Origin: Odontesthes bonariensis
Lineage: Eukaryota > Chordata > Actinopteri > Atheriniformes > Atherinopsidae
DNA length: 64,000 nt
NCBI RefSeq assembly: GCF_027942865.1
Contig: NC_134527.1
Coordinates: forward strand, 1,376,748-1,440,747
Direction of reading: 5' to 3'
The notes below the pieces were generated by a model. That model searched no databases. It was given only the letters and a program-made list of their open reading frames with translations, and was not told the origin of the DNA. The position numbers were made by a program, and so were the translations under genes. Positions 33,581 through 43,737 of the stretch are shown piece by piece (the stretch's first letter is position 1; the number at the start of each line of letters is the position of its first letter).

Positions 33581-33586
33581 TTTATT
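33581..33586 (-). terminator. Poly(A) signal of the claudin gene
   Basis: TTTATT on the plus strand is AATAAA on the minus strand, 415 bp past the claudin stop. Confidence 0.6.
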
Positions 33587-34000
33587 AGATAAAAAAAAGT
33601 CTGTATAAAATGACAGGAAGTACAAAACACTGTACATGCATTCAGATGCAAATTCGCTCCTTTGATCACAACATGAGTGCACATCGGAGCGTGGGAATGA
33701 GTCCAAAGAACTATTTACAACAGAAACGCGCTCAGAGCGCAAATCTCAGCCTCTGTTTACAGATCATTTCTAATCAGAACTGTTGGATTTGCTCCTAAAA
33801 CCGGATTAAACCCCTTTGGGAGCTTCAGAAAAGCTCAAATTTACACTCAGTTCGGTGACAGTTGCGCGTGTTTTACAGCGGGAGCTGGTAATGGAAGCAG
33901 CGCTGCTGATCCACCGACGCGTAAAGACGCAGCGTCTTTGGAGATGTCGGCACCTGGAACCCAAATCCAAACGTCCCCGCGGGGAAAGCGCAGCCTCAGT

Positions 34001-34648
34001 TTATACGTAGTGCTTCTTGTCGAACTCCCCGTTGGTCGTGATGGTCTTGGTGGGCGCGTACTTGATGGGGTAGGAGCCCCGGACCCCCTGGGAGAAGGAG
34101 CAGCACAGCAGGCTGCCGCCGAACAGCAGCAGCGCGGTGGCGGCCCAGCCCACGTAGATGGCCGCGCCGATCTCGCGCTTCTTGGACGGGGGCACCTGCG
34201 GGTTGTGGAAGTCCACGATGATGTTGTTGGCCATCCAGCAGAGCGGCACCAGCACGAACAGCCCGCTGAGGATGTACAGCACCCCGCCGGCGTGCACCAC
34301 CTTCGCCTTCACCGCCTCGTCCCGCAGGCAGTTGGTGCACTGCGCGCCGGCCACCGTCACCGTCAGCGCCACCACGCCCAGCACCGCGGACACGACGGTG
34401 AGCGCGCGCGCCGTCTGCAGGTCCTGCGTCAGCGCCAGCACGGAGTCGTGGATCTTGCACTGCATCTGGCCCGTGCTCTGCACCACGCACGACATCCACA
34501 GCCCGTCCCACATGGTCTGCGCCACCACGATGTTGGAGTCGATGAAGGCGGTGACCTTCCACATGGGCAGCCCGCAGGCCACCATCACCAGCAGCGAGCC
34601 CGCGACGCACAGCGCCAGGCCCAGCACCTCCAGGCACGCGGCCAGCAT
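34001..34648 (-). CDS. cldn5: Claudin, claudin-5-like tight-junction protein
   Basis: An intronless 215-residue frame. Claudins span the plasma membrane four times and seal tight junctions; claudin-5 does so mainly in endothelium. Membrane segments lie near residues 8-28, 80-101, 118-141 and 162-184. The first extracellular loop has the family signature GLW (49-51) with C54 and C64. The C-terminus ends KKHYV, a PDZ-binding tail. CGLPMWKVTAFIDSNIVVAQ, WMSCVVQSTGQMQC and the YAPTK...GEFDKKHYV tail match claudin-5 best. The Met at 34648 is chosen because the 38 codons upstream do not resemble a claudin N-terminus, and 215 residues is the expected size. The gene is GC-rich, unlike its surroundings. 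Which fish paralogue (cldn5a or cldn5b) is not resolved. Confidence 0.93.
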   Translation of the reverse strand: MLAACLEVLGLALCVAGSLLVMVACGLPMWKVTAFIDSNIVVAQTMWDGLWMSCVVQSTGQMQCKIHDSVLALTQDLQTARALTVVSAVLGVVALTVTVAGAQCTNCLRDEAVKAKVVHAGGVLYILSGLFVLVPLCWMANNIIVDFHNPQVPPSKKREIGAAIYVGWAATALLLFGGSLLCCSFSQGVRGSYPIKYAPTKTITTNGEFDKKHYV

Positions 34649-35091
34649 GGCTCCTTCTGGGGCAGGTGGGCAATTGACTTGGTTGTAGAGAGGACACAGG
34701 AGGGGAAACGAGTGATGAGTTAAGAAAAAAAAAGATTGGAGGAGACAAAAAACAAGGGACAAAAAAAATGGAGCAAATTAAACAAGAATACGAAAAAGGA
34801 GAAAAGTAAAAGTGGGGCAGGTGGGGGTCCTCGCGCTGCTTCTGCTCTGAGTGGCTGCGGAGCGCGCGGGGCTCCGCGTTTATCACAGCAAAAACCGGCC
34901 AACTGTGGGCCAATCAGCAGCGAGTGCGTCTCTGTCAGCCAAAGAGGGGCGGCGGCCCCCTCTCACGCGCATTACGCACGGAGTGTTTACGCGTTTTGGA
35001 GCAGCATGAGTGGATGTTTCCTGTAATTCAGAGCAGCGGAGCAGAAACCTGCTTTTTGTTTTTCATCTCACGAGTTTTCTGGCTTTTATAT

Positions 35092-35599
35092 TAGGGCTGG
35101 GCAACGATTAAAATGTTTAACCTAATTAATCACATGATTTCCCTGATTAATCACGATTAATCGCATTTGTACGCAGAATCCAAAAATGAATCCAAAAGTA
35201 GTGTATAGCTTTTAGCATTTAGCTTTATTTTAAATGTGCTGCCATATGAATGAAAGTGCCATAACATTTGTTGTGCAAACACACTTTTAACATCAGCATC
35301 TTTCTGTAGTTTTTATGTAGAAGCCTCGCTGCAGCCGACCCGGTTCCTCATCCCCTGTGCTGCGTGTTGTTCCCCCTCTCTCTGCAAAAATGTTTTTTTT
35401 AATTTTGGAAAAAATAAATAAATAAAGTTTTATATATTTATTTATTAATATATATTTATTAATATATAAATATTATATATATGAATATTTATTTATTAAT
35501 AAGTAAATAAAACCTGCGTTAATGCCCGATAAAATACTTATCGGCGTTAAATAATTAATGAGTTAACGGGACAATAACGAGTATACTCGCCCAGCCCTA
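35092..35599. mobile_element. hAT-like MITE, copy C
   Basis: Complete ends: 'agggctgggcaacgattaaa' at the left and 'ctcgcccagccct' at the right. At 508 bp it lacks the BED-finger part and the 32-bp tandem units, an internal deletion of the kind seen in MITEs. A (TA)-rich stretch fills 35410-35515. Confidence 0.8.
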
Positions 35600-37390
35600 T
35601 TTTAATAGCCTGATAAACCAGCCTAAATGGATTGGATGTCTAATTTAGTCTGGCACCGATCAATGGATACAACGGAACATTGTTGATGAGCACAACCCGT
35701 TGTCTTTCAAACCGCGTCTGTGCCTATAGGCCAACGCTCTGACCAATCAGCGCAACTGACTGTGACGTAGTAAGCGCGACAGATAGCTTTGGTGGGAGGG
35801 GACTCTTCCAAAACTGATGCCAAGCACAGATTCTATAATAGGACAGATACGCCACTCACGGTGCATTTCCGGTTTCCAACGAGGCGATTTTGGTTGCAGT
35901 TCCACCCTCTTTCCACGTGGGGCGCCCAATTTTGGAGACCAGAATGAATGGAGTCCTATGGAGCTATACGCCCTTTCGTGCCCTTATCTCAAGATATAAT
36001 TTTTTCTCTAGTAATTCGAATGTTGTTTTCGAAAGAGGGTGTTTAGAAAATACCCATGGCTGAGTTTTAGATTTTTAGAGCCACTCATTTGCTTAAAAAA
36101 AGGATTTGAAGTGTATATGACGTCATACATAGCGGGTCGACCAGCTGTCATTAGCACAATGCTAGCGCGTTGTGGACAACAAGAAGCCAACCAGTAAGAA
36201 ATCAAAGCGATATATGTACTCGTTCAGTAGATTTTTTACTTGAAACCCATGTTGAGCTCTCAGAAACTACATTCAAATCTGAGCGCTCTTGAGGAGACTT
36301 AGGTGAAACTGACCATTTGTAGCATCTAGCTCCATTGGGCCCCATTAATTCTGGTCTCCACCGACGCCCCCAGTGGAATTCTGGTGGAACTGCAGCCAAA
36401 AAGCCGGTACAATGGGGCTTAATTCAGAGTGGCAAGGCTGTTCGTTATAATGGCTGTGTGCCAAGGCTGAATCAAACGAGCACTGTTCCATTGCTGCCGC
36501 CATCTTTCTTGTTGTGCTTTCGCTTGTCTATGTTCGCTTCCACTGCCCAACGTCGCACTGCTCTGTCGTCACTCCCTCAAAACCCCGCACCAGAACCCTC
36601 TGGCCTGCCCACGTTGATTCAAAACACATCTCTGCGTTGTGATTGGTTTAGTTGCCATCTGCCAGATTCAGGGCAGTATTTTCAAAATGACAAGTGGATC
36701 GAGGCCAGACCCAACCGCAGGCAAAACATTTTGCCGTCCAGCAGTTGGCGCTGGTTTTCCAGGCTACTATTTTAAAGTTAAATTACCTTAAATTATTAGT
36801 TAAGTTACCTGGTTATTGGGAACCTGTCGCCCCCCCCCCCCCATGTATCCACCTGGCCGGTCTCAACTCTCTCAGGCCAGTGTGGCCACCATAGAAGAAG
36901 AACTTCTGTGGAGTTGAATCTTGAATAACTGCATTAAAGTTTATTTAATCAGGAGTTAAGTTGATGAGTAAACTGAAAAATGAACCCGACCTCACACCAG
37001 AACACCGGTTTCATTTCCAGAACATTTCGGGTCAAAGGTCAGATGGTGGCACTCCAGTGCGCTCAGGACTCATTCTGTTGAATCTGTTTCACACCAACAG
37101 TTTTTATCAGCTGGAGCCCAGAAACTTGAGTCTATCTTTAGATTATCTCCAGACGTTTTCCTGCTTCAGAAGCAGCAGGATGTGCTGAGGACGGGAGACC
37201 TCCGTTACTCTGACAGACTCTGACAGACTCCCGTTTTCTCCACTTCAGCAGCAGAGTCCAGCCAACTTCCACTGCCATGTTGGATCAGCTGATCAGTTCC
37301 ATCCAGCTGTGATGATGAATAAAAGGGAAGCTGTTTAAAGATGATTCAGGAACGAGGGACTGATGAGTAAAGAGAAAAGAATGACTAATT
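35600..37390. other. Intergenic, no gene seen
   Basis: No supportable exon. A run of 14 C stands near 36827. Around 35850-35950 and 36340-36400, short phrases recur in inverse orientation ('gcagttccaccc' with 'aactgcagcc', and 'tggggc'/'gcccca'), hinting at a decayed inverted-repeat element. That is weak. Confidence 0.35.
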
Positions 37391-37394
37391 GATA

Positions 37395-37520
37395 ATTAGT
37401 CATTTAATTTCCCTTTTTTCTCCTCCTTCTTCATCTTTTTGCTTTTCCTTCTCACTCCCCTTCTTTTCTTCCCTTTTCTCATTGTTTTTCTTCTTCTCCT
37501 CTTTCTTTTCTTCCTAACTG
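37395..37520. repeat. Polypyrimidine tract
   Basis: About 125 bases almost wholly C and T on the plus strand (ctcctccttcttcatctttt and similar). Such tracts can form triplex DNA. It is not tandemly periodic. Confidence 0.7.
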
Positions 37521-39070
37521 GTTCTTTCCTCCTTTTAGAATAAATTTCACTCAGCATCAAACCTCAGGCCCCTTTGATCCAATTCATCCTAATAAATATA
37601 TATTTATATATATTCATATCATCGTCCAGTCAGATCTAATCAGTTAAAATGAGTCCATTTCACACAGCCAATAATAAAAAGTTTCCTAACTTCTGAACAG
37701 TCAGTTTGACTCCTTTTTCCTTCAGTTTCTTCGGGGAAACTCTGCTTGGGCTGAAAATAGCATCATGGATGTCCGTGCATGTGTGTGCACGTGTGTGAGT
37801 CAGTGCATGTGTGTGCACGTGTGTGAGCGCTGTTTACTGCAGGCGGAGCGATGCGTGCTGATGGAGGCTGGACCACACCTACTGTAATCATCAGATCTCA
37901 TGTTTTAGAGTCGCTGCTTCGGCCTTAATTAGACTCTCAGTTTGGGTCCTAACGCTGGCATCAAAGGGGGGGAGGTTGGGGGGGGGTTGTTTGTTGACTC
38001 ACCCATCGGGCAGATAAGCAGAGAGTGGGTGGAGAAGGAGCTGCGGTGGCCAAGATAAACACAGATGTAGGTCAGACAGCAGATCTTCTGTGAGGCTGAA
38101 TTAAACTGTTAGAGCAGGTGGGGGGCTCAGAAAGCTCACCTCTGGGGGGCATTCCAGTAGAAATGTCCCGTTTGGAACCGCTCCCCACACTGATAGAGGT
38201 ATGGCACAGGAAAAGGGACTAAATTAAGACTGACTTTCCAATTATTCCAGTGTGAAACCTGATCTGAACCTGAGGTAAAATGGCAGATATGATGCTTAAA
38301 TATTCTGTGTGATGGCTTTGGTTAACTGTGGTTTCTGTCACATTTTTTTTCTAGTTTTTTTTTAATAGTATTACTTTTCTTTTGCAATAAATAACCATTT
38401 ACCATCAGCCATCAGTTTTATTTCCTCAGCTCAGGACACTTTATTGTTACGATGCGTTCAATCCTGGAGAAGGCGGTGAAATTATTCGAGGTGAGTGCAC
38501 TGAGCCAGACACGACGGCGTGTGCGTTTCACGTCACGTGACATTTCCAAATTCCAACCTGTTAGTAAGCTAGGCTTTGCTGTTGCATACAACTTCATTTC
38601 ACTTTTGAAAGAAATACTGGACTATGTTTGTAAAAAGAACGGCAACGAAATTGTGACTTTCCAGAGCGTGTTACTCCACACTCGGCAATCAACTCCTACG
38701 GACTCACGTGACGTGATGTCTCGCGTGAGGTAGCCTCCTGTTGACGGAAGAGCTCTGATTGAGAGCAGGTGCTGGCTTGATTAAATTCATTCTGGACTCT
38801 CTATCCGACCACATGAAGACTTCGGGACACTTCGGTTTGGCTTTAGGGACCCTCTACTCACTACCACGTAAGTGTTATGTTGTTTGGAGCTGTAGAAGAG
38901 GTATAAAAATAGCGTTTAAAACACAATATAAATCGATGCCCCCATGGCTATGTTGTCAGTCCGACATCTCCGTGCAAGCAACACTGTCAGGGTCGGATGA
39001 CGTTTTTTTGCGTCTTTGCTATGGCTAAATCATGGGTAGAGTGGGCAATACAGCTGGATGTTGTAAACGA
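37521..39070. other. Intergenic, no gene assigned
   Basis: Short duplicated 'gtgtgtgcacgtgtgtgag' at 37780-37830. A frame from 38452 (MRSILEKAVKLFE) ends in a GTGAGT that could be a donor, but no partner exon is seen. I do not annotate it. Confidence 0.4.
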
Positions 39071-39131
39071 CCGAAATGGTCCTTTAAGAACAAATCTGTG
39101 CGTACGAACGGTTCTTGCGTGAGGCCCAATG
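39071..39131. mobile_element. Single Harbinger-type terminus
   Basis: The sequence 'gtgcgtacgaacggttcttg' then 'cgtgaggccca' is the same terminus, in reverse, as the left end of the Harbinger element at 51064. No partner terminus was found upstream, so it is a one-ended relic. Confidence 0.6.
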
Positions 39132-39254
39132 TTCCAGGAGTCTTGTGGTTCCGTCTCAAATTCAAGTAAAATCTTCAGTTTTATAAACTTTTTTAAAATC
39201 TAATTCTAAGGTTCGAATGATGCAATTCTTTTACATTCATTAAAAGATGGCTGT

Positions 39255-39665
39255 TCTTTTTTTATGCATGTGTTTATTAGTTTTTGTTTGCAAATTACAT
39301 CAAGTCAAACAAGGCATTAATACATGCAACAAAGCAAACTTTTCCTCCCCCCCCACCAAATAAGTATAAGAAAAACATGTTAAAACTCTAAAAAATAAGA
39401 TGAAAATAAAGCAAAAAAGCAATAAGTAAATAAGTAAATAAATAAATGAAATAAAAATAAAACATAGAAATAGAGATAAATGCATAAATATATACTAATA
39501 CATAGTTTTTAAATGTATGTACTGAAAACAGTTACAGCGCTAATGAGTTTCTCAGAACATTATACGGTATCACACAGACATTCTACTGGAGCAAGTTACC
39601 AACATTAGCATCATGTCTTAGAAAACTTAGAAAAGGTCTCCAGGTATCATCAAAAACATGTTGTT
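39255..39665 (-). mobile_element. LINE-like 3' UTR, reverse orientation
   Basis: A long T/A-rich stretch with (AATA)n on the reverse side, ending in a piece with 'ggtctccaggtatcatcaaa'. Fish L1-type elements have 3' regions of this style. A similar stretch stands at 58770-59245. The assignment is tentative. Confidence 0.35.
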
Positions 39666-40258
39666 TCCGTCTAAAGATGACCGTTCTGTTTTATTTCACT
39701 AACAGAATACTTTGTGTGCCTTCTGCAGAAGAGTCCTGACCTAAAGCTCGGTGTCAACGAGAGGCGTCTGGCTGCAGACCTGCACTGTCAGGACCCACAG
39801 ACCTGCGCTGTCAGGACCCACAGACCTGCGCTGTCAGGACCCACAGACCTGCACTGTCAGGACCCTGTTGCAGACCGTCACCTGCACTGTGAGGACCGGA
39901 AGTGCACTGTGAGGACCGGAAGTTGATTCGAAGCCTTTCAAAATAAAAGCGTGTGTATCGGAAGCACGTGTTTTTAAACGATTTTAAACGCTATATTTTT
40001 CAAGAGGTCCTCACAAATTAATTAATTAGTTAACAGTACGACATAAAATCTATCAATTCCCGGTCTATTGTTTTTATTTGTATTGTAAACTTTTGTTTGG
40101 TCAGTGCACACATTTTCTCTTAGGCTCATATTCATAAGCAACATCTCACAAGATGCCATAGGCCTATATTGTACATTTTATTGTGTACTATAGAGTAAGT
40201 CACTGCTATTTCATTATCATTTCATTTCAATATGACAGAAAATCTTTGTTTTTGTCGA

Positions 40259-42038
40259 CTACCTGTTCACAAATATCAACATGTCGTTAATATTGTGAAA
40301 TATCATTTTGAAAGGCTCCAGGATCGCTTCTCTTTCATCCTCGTCCAGTTCTTCGTTCCACAACCTCCCATACTGTAGAGCAGCCTCTGCCTGTTCCTCT
40401 TCCCCCATGCCCAGAACGTCAGGCAGGTCCACTCTGGCAGACAACAGTGGTTTGTTGGCCTCAGCCCACTCTGCTGCATGTCTGCAATTTTGAAGAATGC
40501 GATCTTCAACCGAGTCCTGTGGAAAAGACAGAAAGAAAGATGTCTGTACTATAGCTGCCACACCAACAGTATCTGACCAATAGATACTGTGCAAAAGCTT
40601 ACGCCTTCCACTGGTGTGTCCACATCAGCAAGTCTGGCTCTCTTGGAGACCTCTGCCTGCTGCTCTTCTTCCTGAGTACTCAACTATTAATATGAATACA
40701 TGCATTATACATACTTTATACTCTTACCTGAATTTGTAGTCCAGTTTTCTCTGTCCAGTTGCCAGGATTTAGTGACTGGGATAGGTTTCTAAAAGACAGA
40801 AAGTGAGGTGTCAGATGTTCTTCACTGCAACCTACATTCCCTTCATTTTCCTTTTACCCTTTTACAAACCAAACCACAACCTGCCAGAAGTTAGAAGCGT
40901 TGGCTAATACTTATGAGTACAAACAAACAGACAAATACATTATGCTTACCTTTACATAAAATGCCACCTTATGTATGTGCCTCTAAGTGGCTCTGCAGCT
41001 TTTGCTGGTTTAAATTGTAGGCACAGAGGGCAGTGAAACAGTTTGCAACATGACGTGCAGCATTCGATTTTGGGCGTAGTGCCGGCGGTTGTTATTGAAA
41101 TATGCATCTGTAAGAGACAAATAATGTCGTAATAAGTAAAACTAAATTATATATATATAAATGGCGCATTTAAATTTGCACTATCGATACGATAACAACG
41201 CTAAAGACTAGCCAAAAGTAAAAAAACCTGATTCTTTAAAATTAATATAACTTTACAGTATATAGTTATTGAAATATGCATCTGTAAGAGACAAATAATG
41301 TCGTAATAAGTCAAACAAAATTATACAAGTGAGCACTATCGCAGACATCCCAAGTTCCAAAAACTCATTTCAGGGAGATGCTTATCGAGCCCCCCACCCC
41401 CGTACAGACACACTTAAGGCCAGCAACTTAAGGCCAGCCCACCCCTAACCCCCAACCCCCGCCGCCGCCGCCCTCTGACAAGCATTCGCCCTGAGCGCTC
41501 GTTGAACAGTGTCGCTTTGGACAGATACGTACAGGTTTCACAAGCAACCTCTCCCCACACCACTCTCTCTCTCTCGTGCCTGCGCAGTCGAAACGCGCAT
41601 GGTGCACGAGTTATTGCCTGCACACTCGCATTGAAAAAAAAAACAAAAAAAACTCCCTCGAATAGTCTAAAATCCGGGATATTTTATCCGACTCGCGGGC
41701 ATCCGTGATTAACTATCAATATCAGGGAGACTCCCGGACCTTCCGGGAGACTTGGGATGTCTGCTATCGATACGATAACAACGCTGAAGACTAGCCAAAA
41801 GTTTAAAAAAAAACCTGATTCTTTAAAATTAATATAACTTTAGAGTATATAGTGTGCAACGTAACGTTAAGGGGAATAAAGACTGTTTCTGTTTCTTCGT
41901 ATGAAAGAAAGTTGTTTTCACTCGACTTTTACTCACCTCGTCGTCTCCACAGTTCAAATGGGGAACGAAAAATACGTGCGCCTCGCTTGTCGCTTCGGGT
42001 CCTGACAGTGCAGGTGACGTCACAGTGCATGGCTGCAA
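40259..42038 (-). CDS. Five-exon gene for a small Cys-rich protein, function unknown
   Basis: Exons in transcript order on the minus strand: 42038-41937, 41107-40956, 40788-40728, 40671-40603, 40516-40259. Each intron is GT-AG with a pyrimidine-rich acceptor. Exon phases fit throughout, giving 642 bases and 213 residues. Residues 1-34 contain HLNCGDDE. Exon 2 (from residue 35) has a likely zinc site, KIECCTSCCKLFHCPLC (CC-x2-CC-x4-HC-x2-C). The last exon is acidic and helical (DSVEDRILQN, MGEEEQAEAALQYGRLWNEE, LDEDEREAILEPF). I do not recognise the family. The ATG lies 5 bases inside the right inverted-repeat arm and the stop lies about 500 bp inside the left arm. The gene may be a passenger or accessory protein of a DNA transposon, or a host gene captured between repeats. 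Five consistent junctions make a chance model unlikely. Confidence 0.6.
41091..41851. repeat. 174-bp tandem duplication, second copy interrupted
   Basis: Copy 1 is 41091-41264. Copy 2 is 41265-41341 plus 41764-41851, split by the insertion at 41342-41763. Shared phrases include 'gcatctgtaagagacaaata' and 'atacgataacaacgct(a/g)aa'. The duplication spans the start of exon 2 of the Cys-rich gene, so its acceptor and first 17 coding bases occur twice. Confidence 0.85.
41342..41763. mobile_element. 422-bp MITE with a 6-bp target duplication
   Basis: The ends are perfect 14-bp inverted repeats (cagacatcccaagt / acttgggatgtctg), flanked by CTATCG on both sides (41336-41341 and 41764-41769). The empty site is preserved in the neighbouring 174-bp copy (about 41180-41190, gcactatcgatacg), which fixes both ends exactly. 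There is no frame; it has a GC-rich centre with (CGC)n. It inserts into intron 1 of the Cys-rich gene. A 6-bp duplication is unusual; the IS3EU and Dada groups are possible, but not shown. Confidence 0.85.
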
Positions 42039-42081
42039 CTAAGGGTCCTGACAGTGCAGGTCTGCAGCCTGGCGCCTCTCG

Positions 42082-43737
42082 TAATAACTGCAGCTGCTCC
42101 ATTGTTCACACAGGATGGTGCAGACCCCCGTGTTCTCCGGATGAGCAGCGAACATTATAGACGTCTGATCCGGACCACCGGCCCACCAGCCAAACGCTGG
42201 TACCGGACAGACGCACAGTTTTACATCAGAAGTCAAGGCCTCGCGCCTCTGTGCGGCAGGTGACATTTCATAGTGGATAATAAAAAGAGTTGATGTGGAA
42301 AATAAGGAGAATAACATTCCCGGTGCCTCGGAGAACAATGGAGTCCAAAGGAAGTGATAAGAGACAGGACATCCTAACGCTGCAGCATCTCAGGCCTCCG
42401 TCACCTGGCAGCGCAGCTGAGGACGGGCCGGGCGCCAACGCCGCTCAGCGGCTAGCACGGCGAGCACGGCTAACCCAACCGAGAAACTCACGTTTGTTCT
42501 GTTCTGTTTGGGTCGTACGGACAGAGAGAGGAAAGGGATTTCTGCAGAAAATGGGACCTTTGAGAAACAGAAAGATACTTTTACTGGAGAACATCAGTAC
42601 ATCAGATGTGGGGAAAATAACGTGCACGAACATTTCTGCCTTTGTGCGTACGCACGACTTTATGCATCTGGCAGGTCCTGGCTTCCAGCTTACACACCTG
42701 CATCGCTGCAGTCGTCTCTTTCTTCAGAAAAATACTGACAGTGTTTTCCTCGGGTGCCAGATCGCCACCTTTGTTCTCTGCTGAGTGCCAGCTTTCCTGC
42801 CTCGGTGCTCTCAGGGTTTCTGTTTTCTTGGGCATCTCGCCTCAGCAGGACAGGTTTTGTTGTAAATTAACTTCTCCTAACCTCCTGCCTGCCTGCAGAG
42901 TGGATTTAGGTTTTTAATTTCAATTCAGTTAAACTTTATTAACCCCTGGAGGTAAATTATATCACAGCAGTATGAATTATTATCAGAGATCAGCTGTTAC
43001 AGATAACAGAATAAAAGATAAACCAGCGGAAGTGCAGCAGAGAGGAAGGTGTGGTAGAAATCTTCAGAGGTCTCCATCAGTGGGTGGGGCTGTTGTTTCT
43101 GTTGCTTAGCAACAGCTCAGCTGATGATGTCACACACAGGATCCTCCTCCTTTCCTGTTAGCGCTCTGTCTGCCCGGATAGTCTTAGAGTTGAGCAGAGA
43201 GCTCTTAGAGCTGAGATCTCACATTTCCCCTGACAATCAAAGGAAGAAATGGTTTAAACTTCCTCCTCCTTTTCCTCCATTTTGTTCCCGCTTTGGATCC
43301 TAGACGTCCCCTCTTCAACTCATCTTGATTAGAGGTCTTGTTGCAGCCATTACCTCGGCTGTTAGCTCAGTTAGCTGCTCCAACAGGTTAACAACTTTCC
43401 TGTTGCCATGGTTACGCACCCTAACCATCAGGATGTAAACAGATGTAGAGAAATTATCTTAATTACCAGCAGAAGTCCTTCCAGCGGCTCAGCATCCAAA
43501 CCGAGAAATGTTTCAGAAATCTGTGTTTCCACAGAAAAAAGTTGGGCGGTGCCATAAATGTATGAATTAAAAAGAATTAGTGTATTTATTAATCTACAGT
43601 TCATAAAATCATGAAATGATTCAGATAAGTCTGTGAACTCAAAGGACAAAGAGGAAAATCAGCTCTGAACGCTGGTGATCTTACCGGCAGAGACAGTTCA
43701 GGAAACCACTAAAAGTGAAGTCAAAAAACTCTACATT
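42082..43737. other. Intergenic, no gene assigned
   Basis: A frame from 42341 (MESKGSDKRQDILTLQHLRP and onward) resembles the start of LINE first-frame proteins in style but cannot be tied to a family. Near 42920-42965 there is a short reverse retroposon tail ('actttattaacccctggagg'). Nothing else was seen. Confidence 0.35.

Larger units (their letters stand above)
39758..42081. mobile_element. 2.3-kb segment bounded by 39-bp inverted repeats and carrying a spliced gene
   Basis: The left arm 39758-39796 and right arm 42043-42081 match as inverted repeats over 39 bp with two mismatches. The shared core is 'ggctgcagacctgcactgtc' then 'aggaccc'. Inside the left arm the motif 'acctgc(a/g)ctgtcaggaccc' is repeated four times directly (39778-39862), followed by two 'cactgtgaggaccggaagt' units. 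Inside the right arm one further 'gggtcctgacagtgcagg' copy stands at 42000. Subterminal repeats are common in DNA transposons. No transposase signature is visible. No target duplication could be fixed. Confidence 0.65.

Noticed and set aside
33938-34723. Long plus-strand frames over the claudin gene
   Set aside because: Antisense shadows of a GC-rich coding exon; the minus strand has the full claudin signature.
38452-38733. 93-codon frame MRSILEKAVKLFE... with an internal GTGAGT
   Set aside because: No acceptor partner, no recognised domain, and it lies near Harbinger-like sequence. Not enough support for an exon.
42290-42784. 164-codon frame opening with MESKGSDKRQDILTLQHL from 42341
   Set aside because: Resembles LINE first-frame proteins only in style; no domain is visible and the reading is not continued by further exons.
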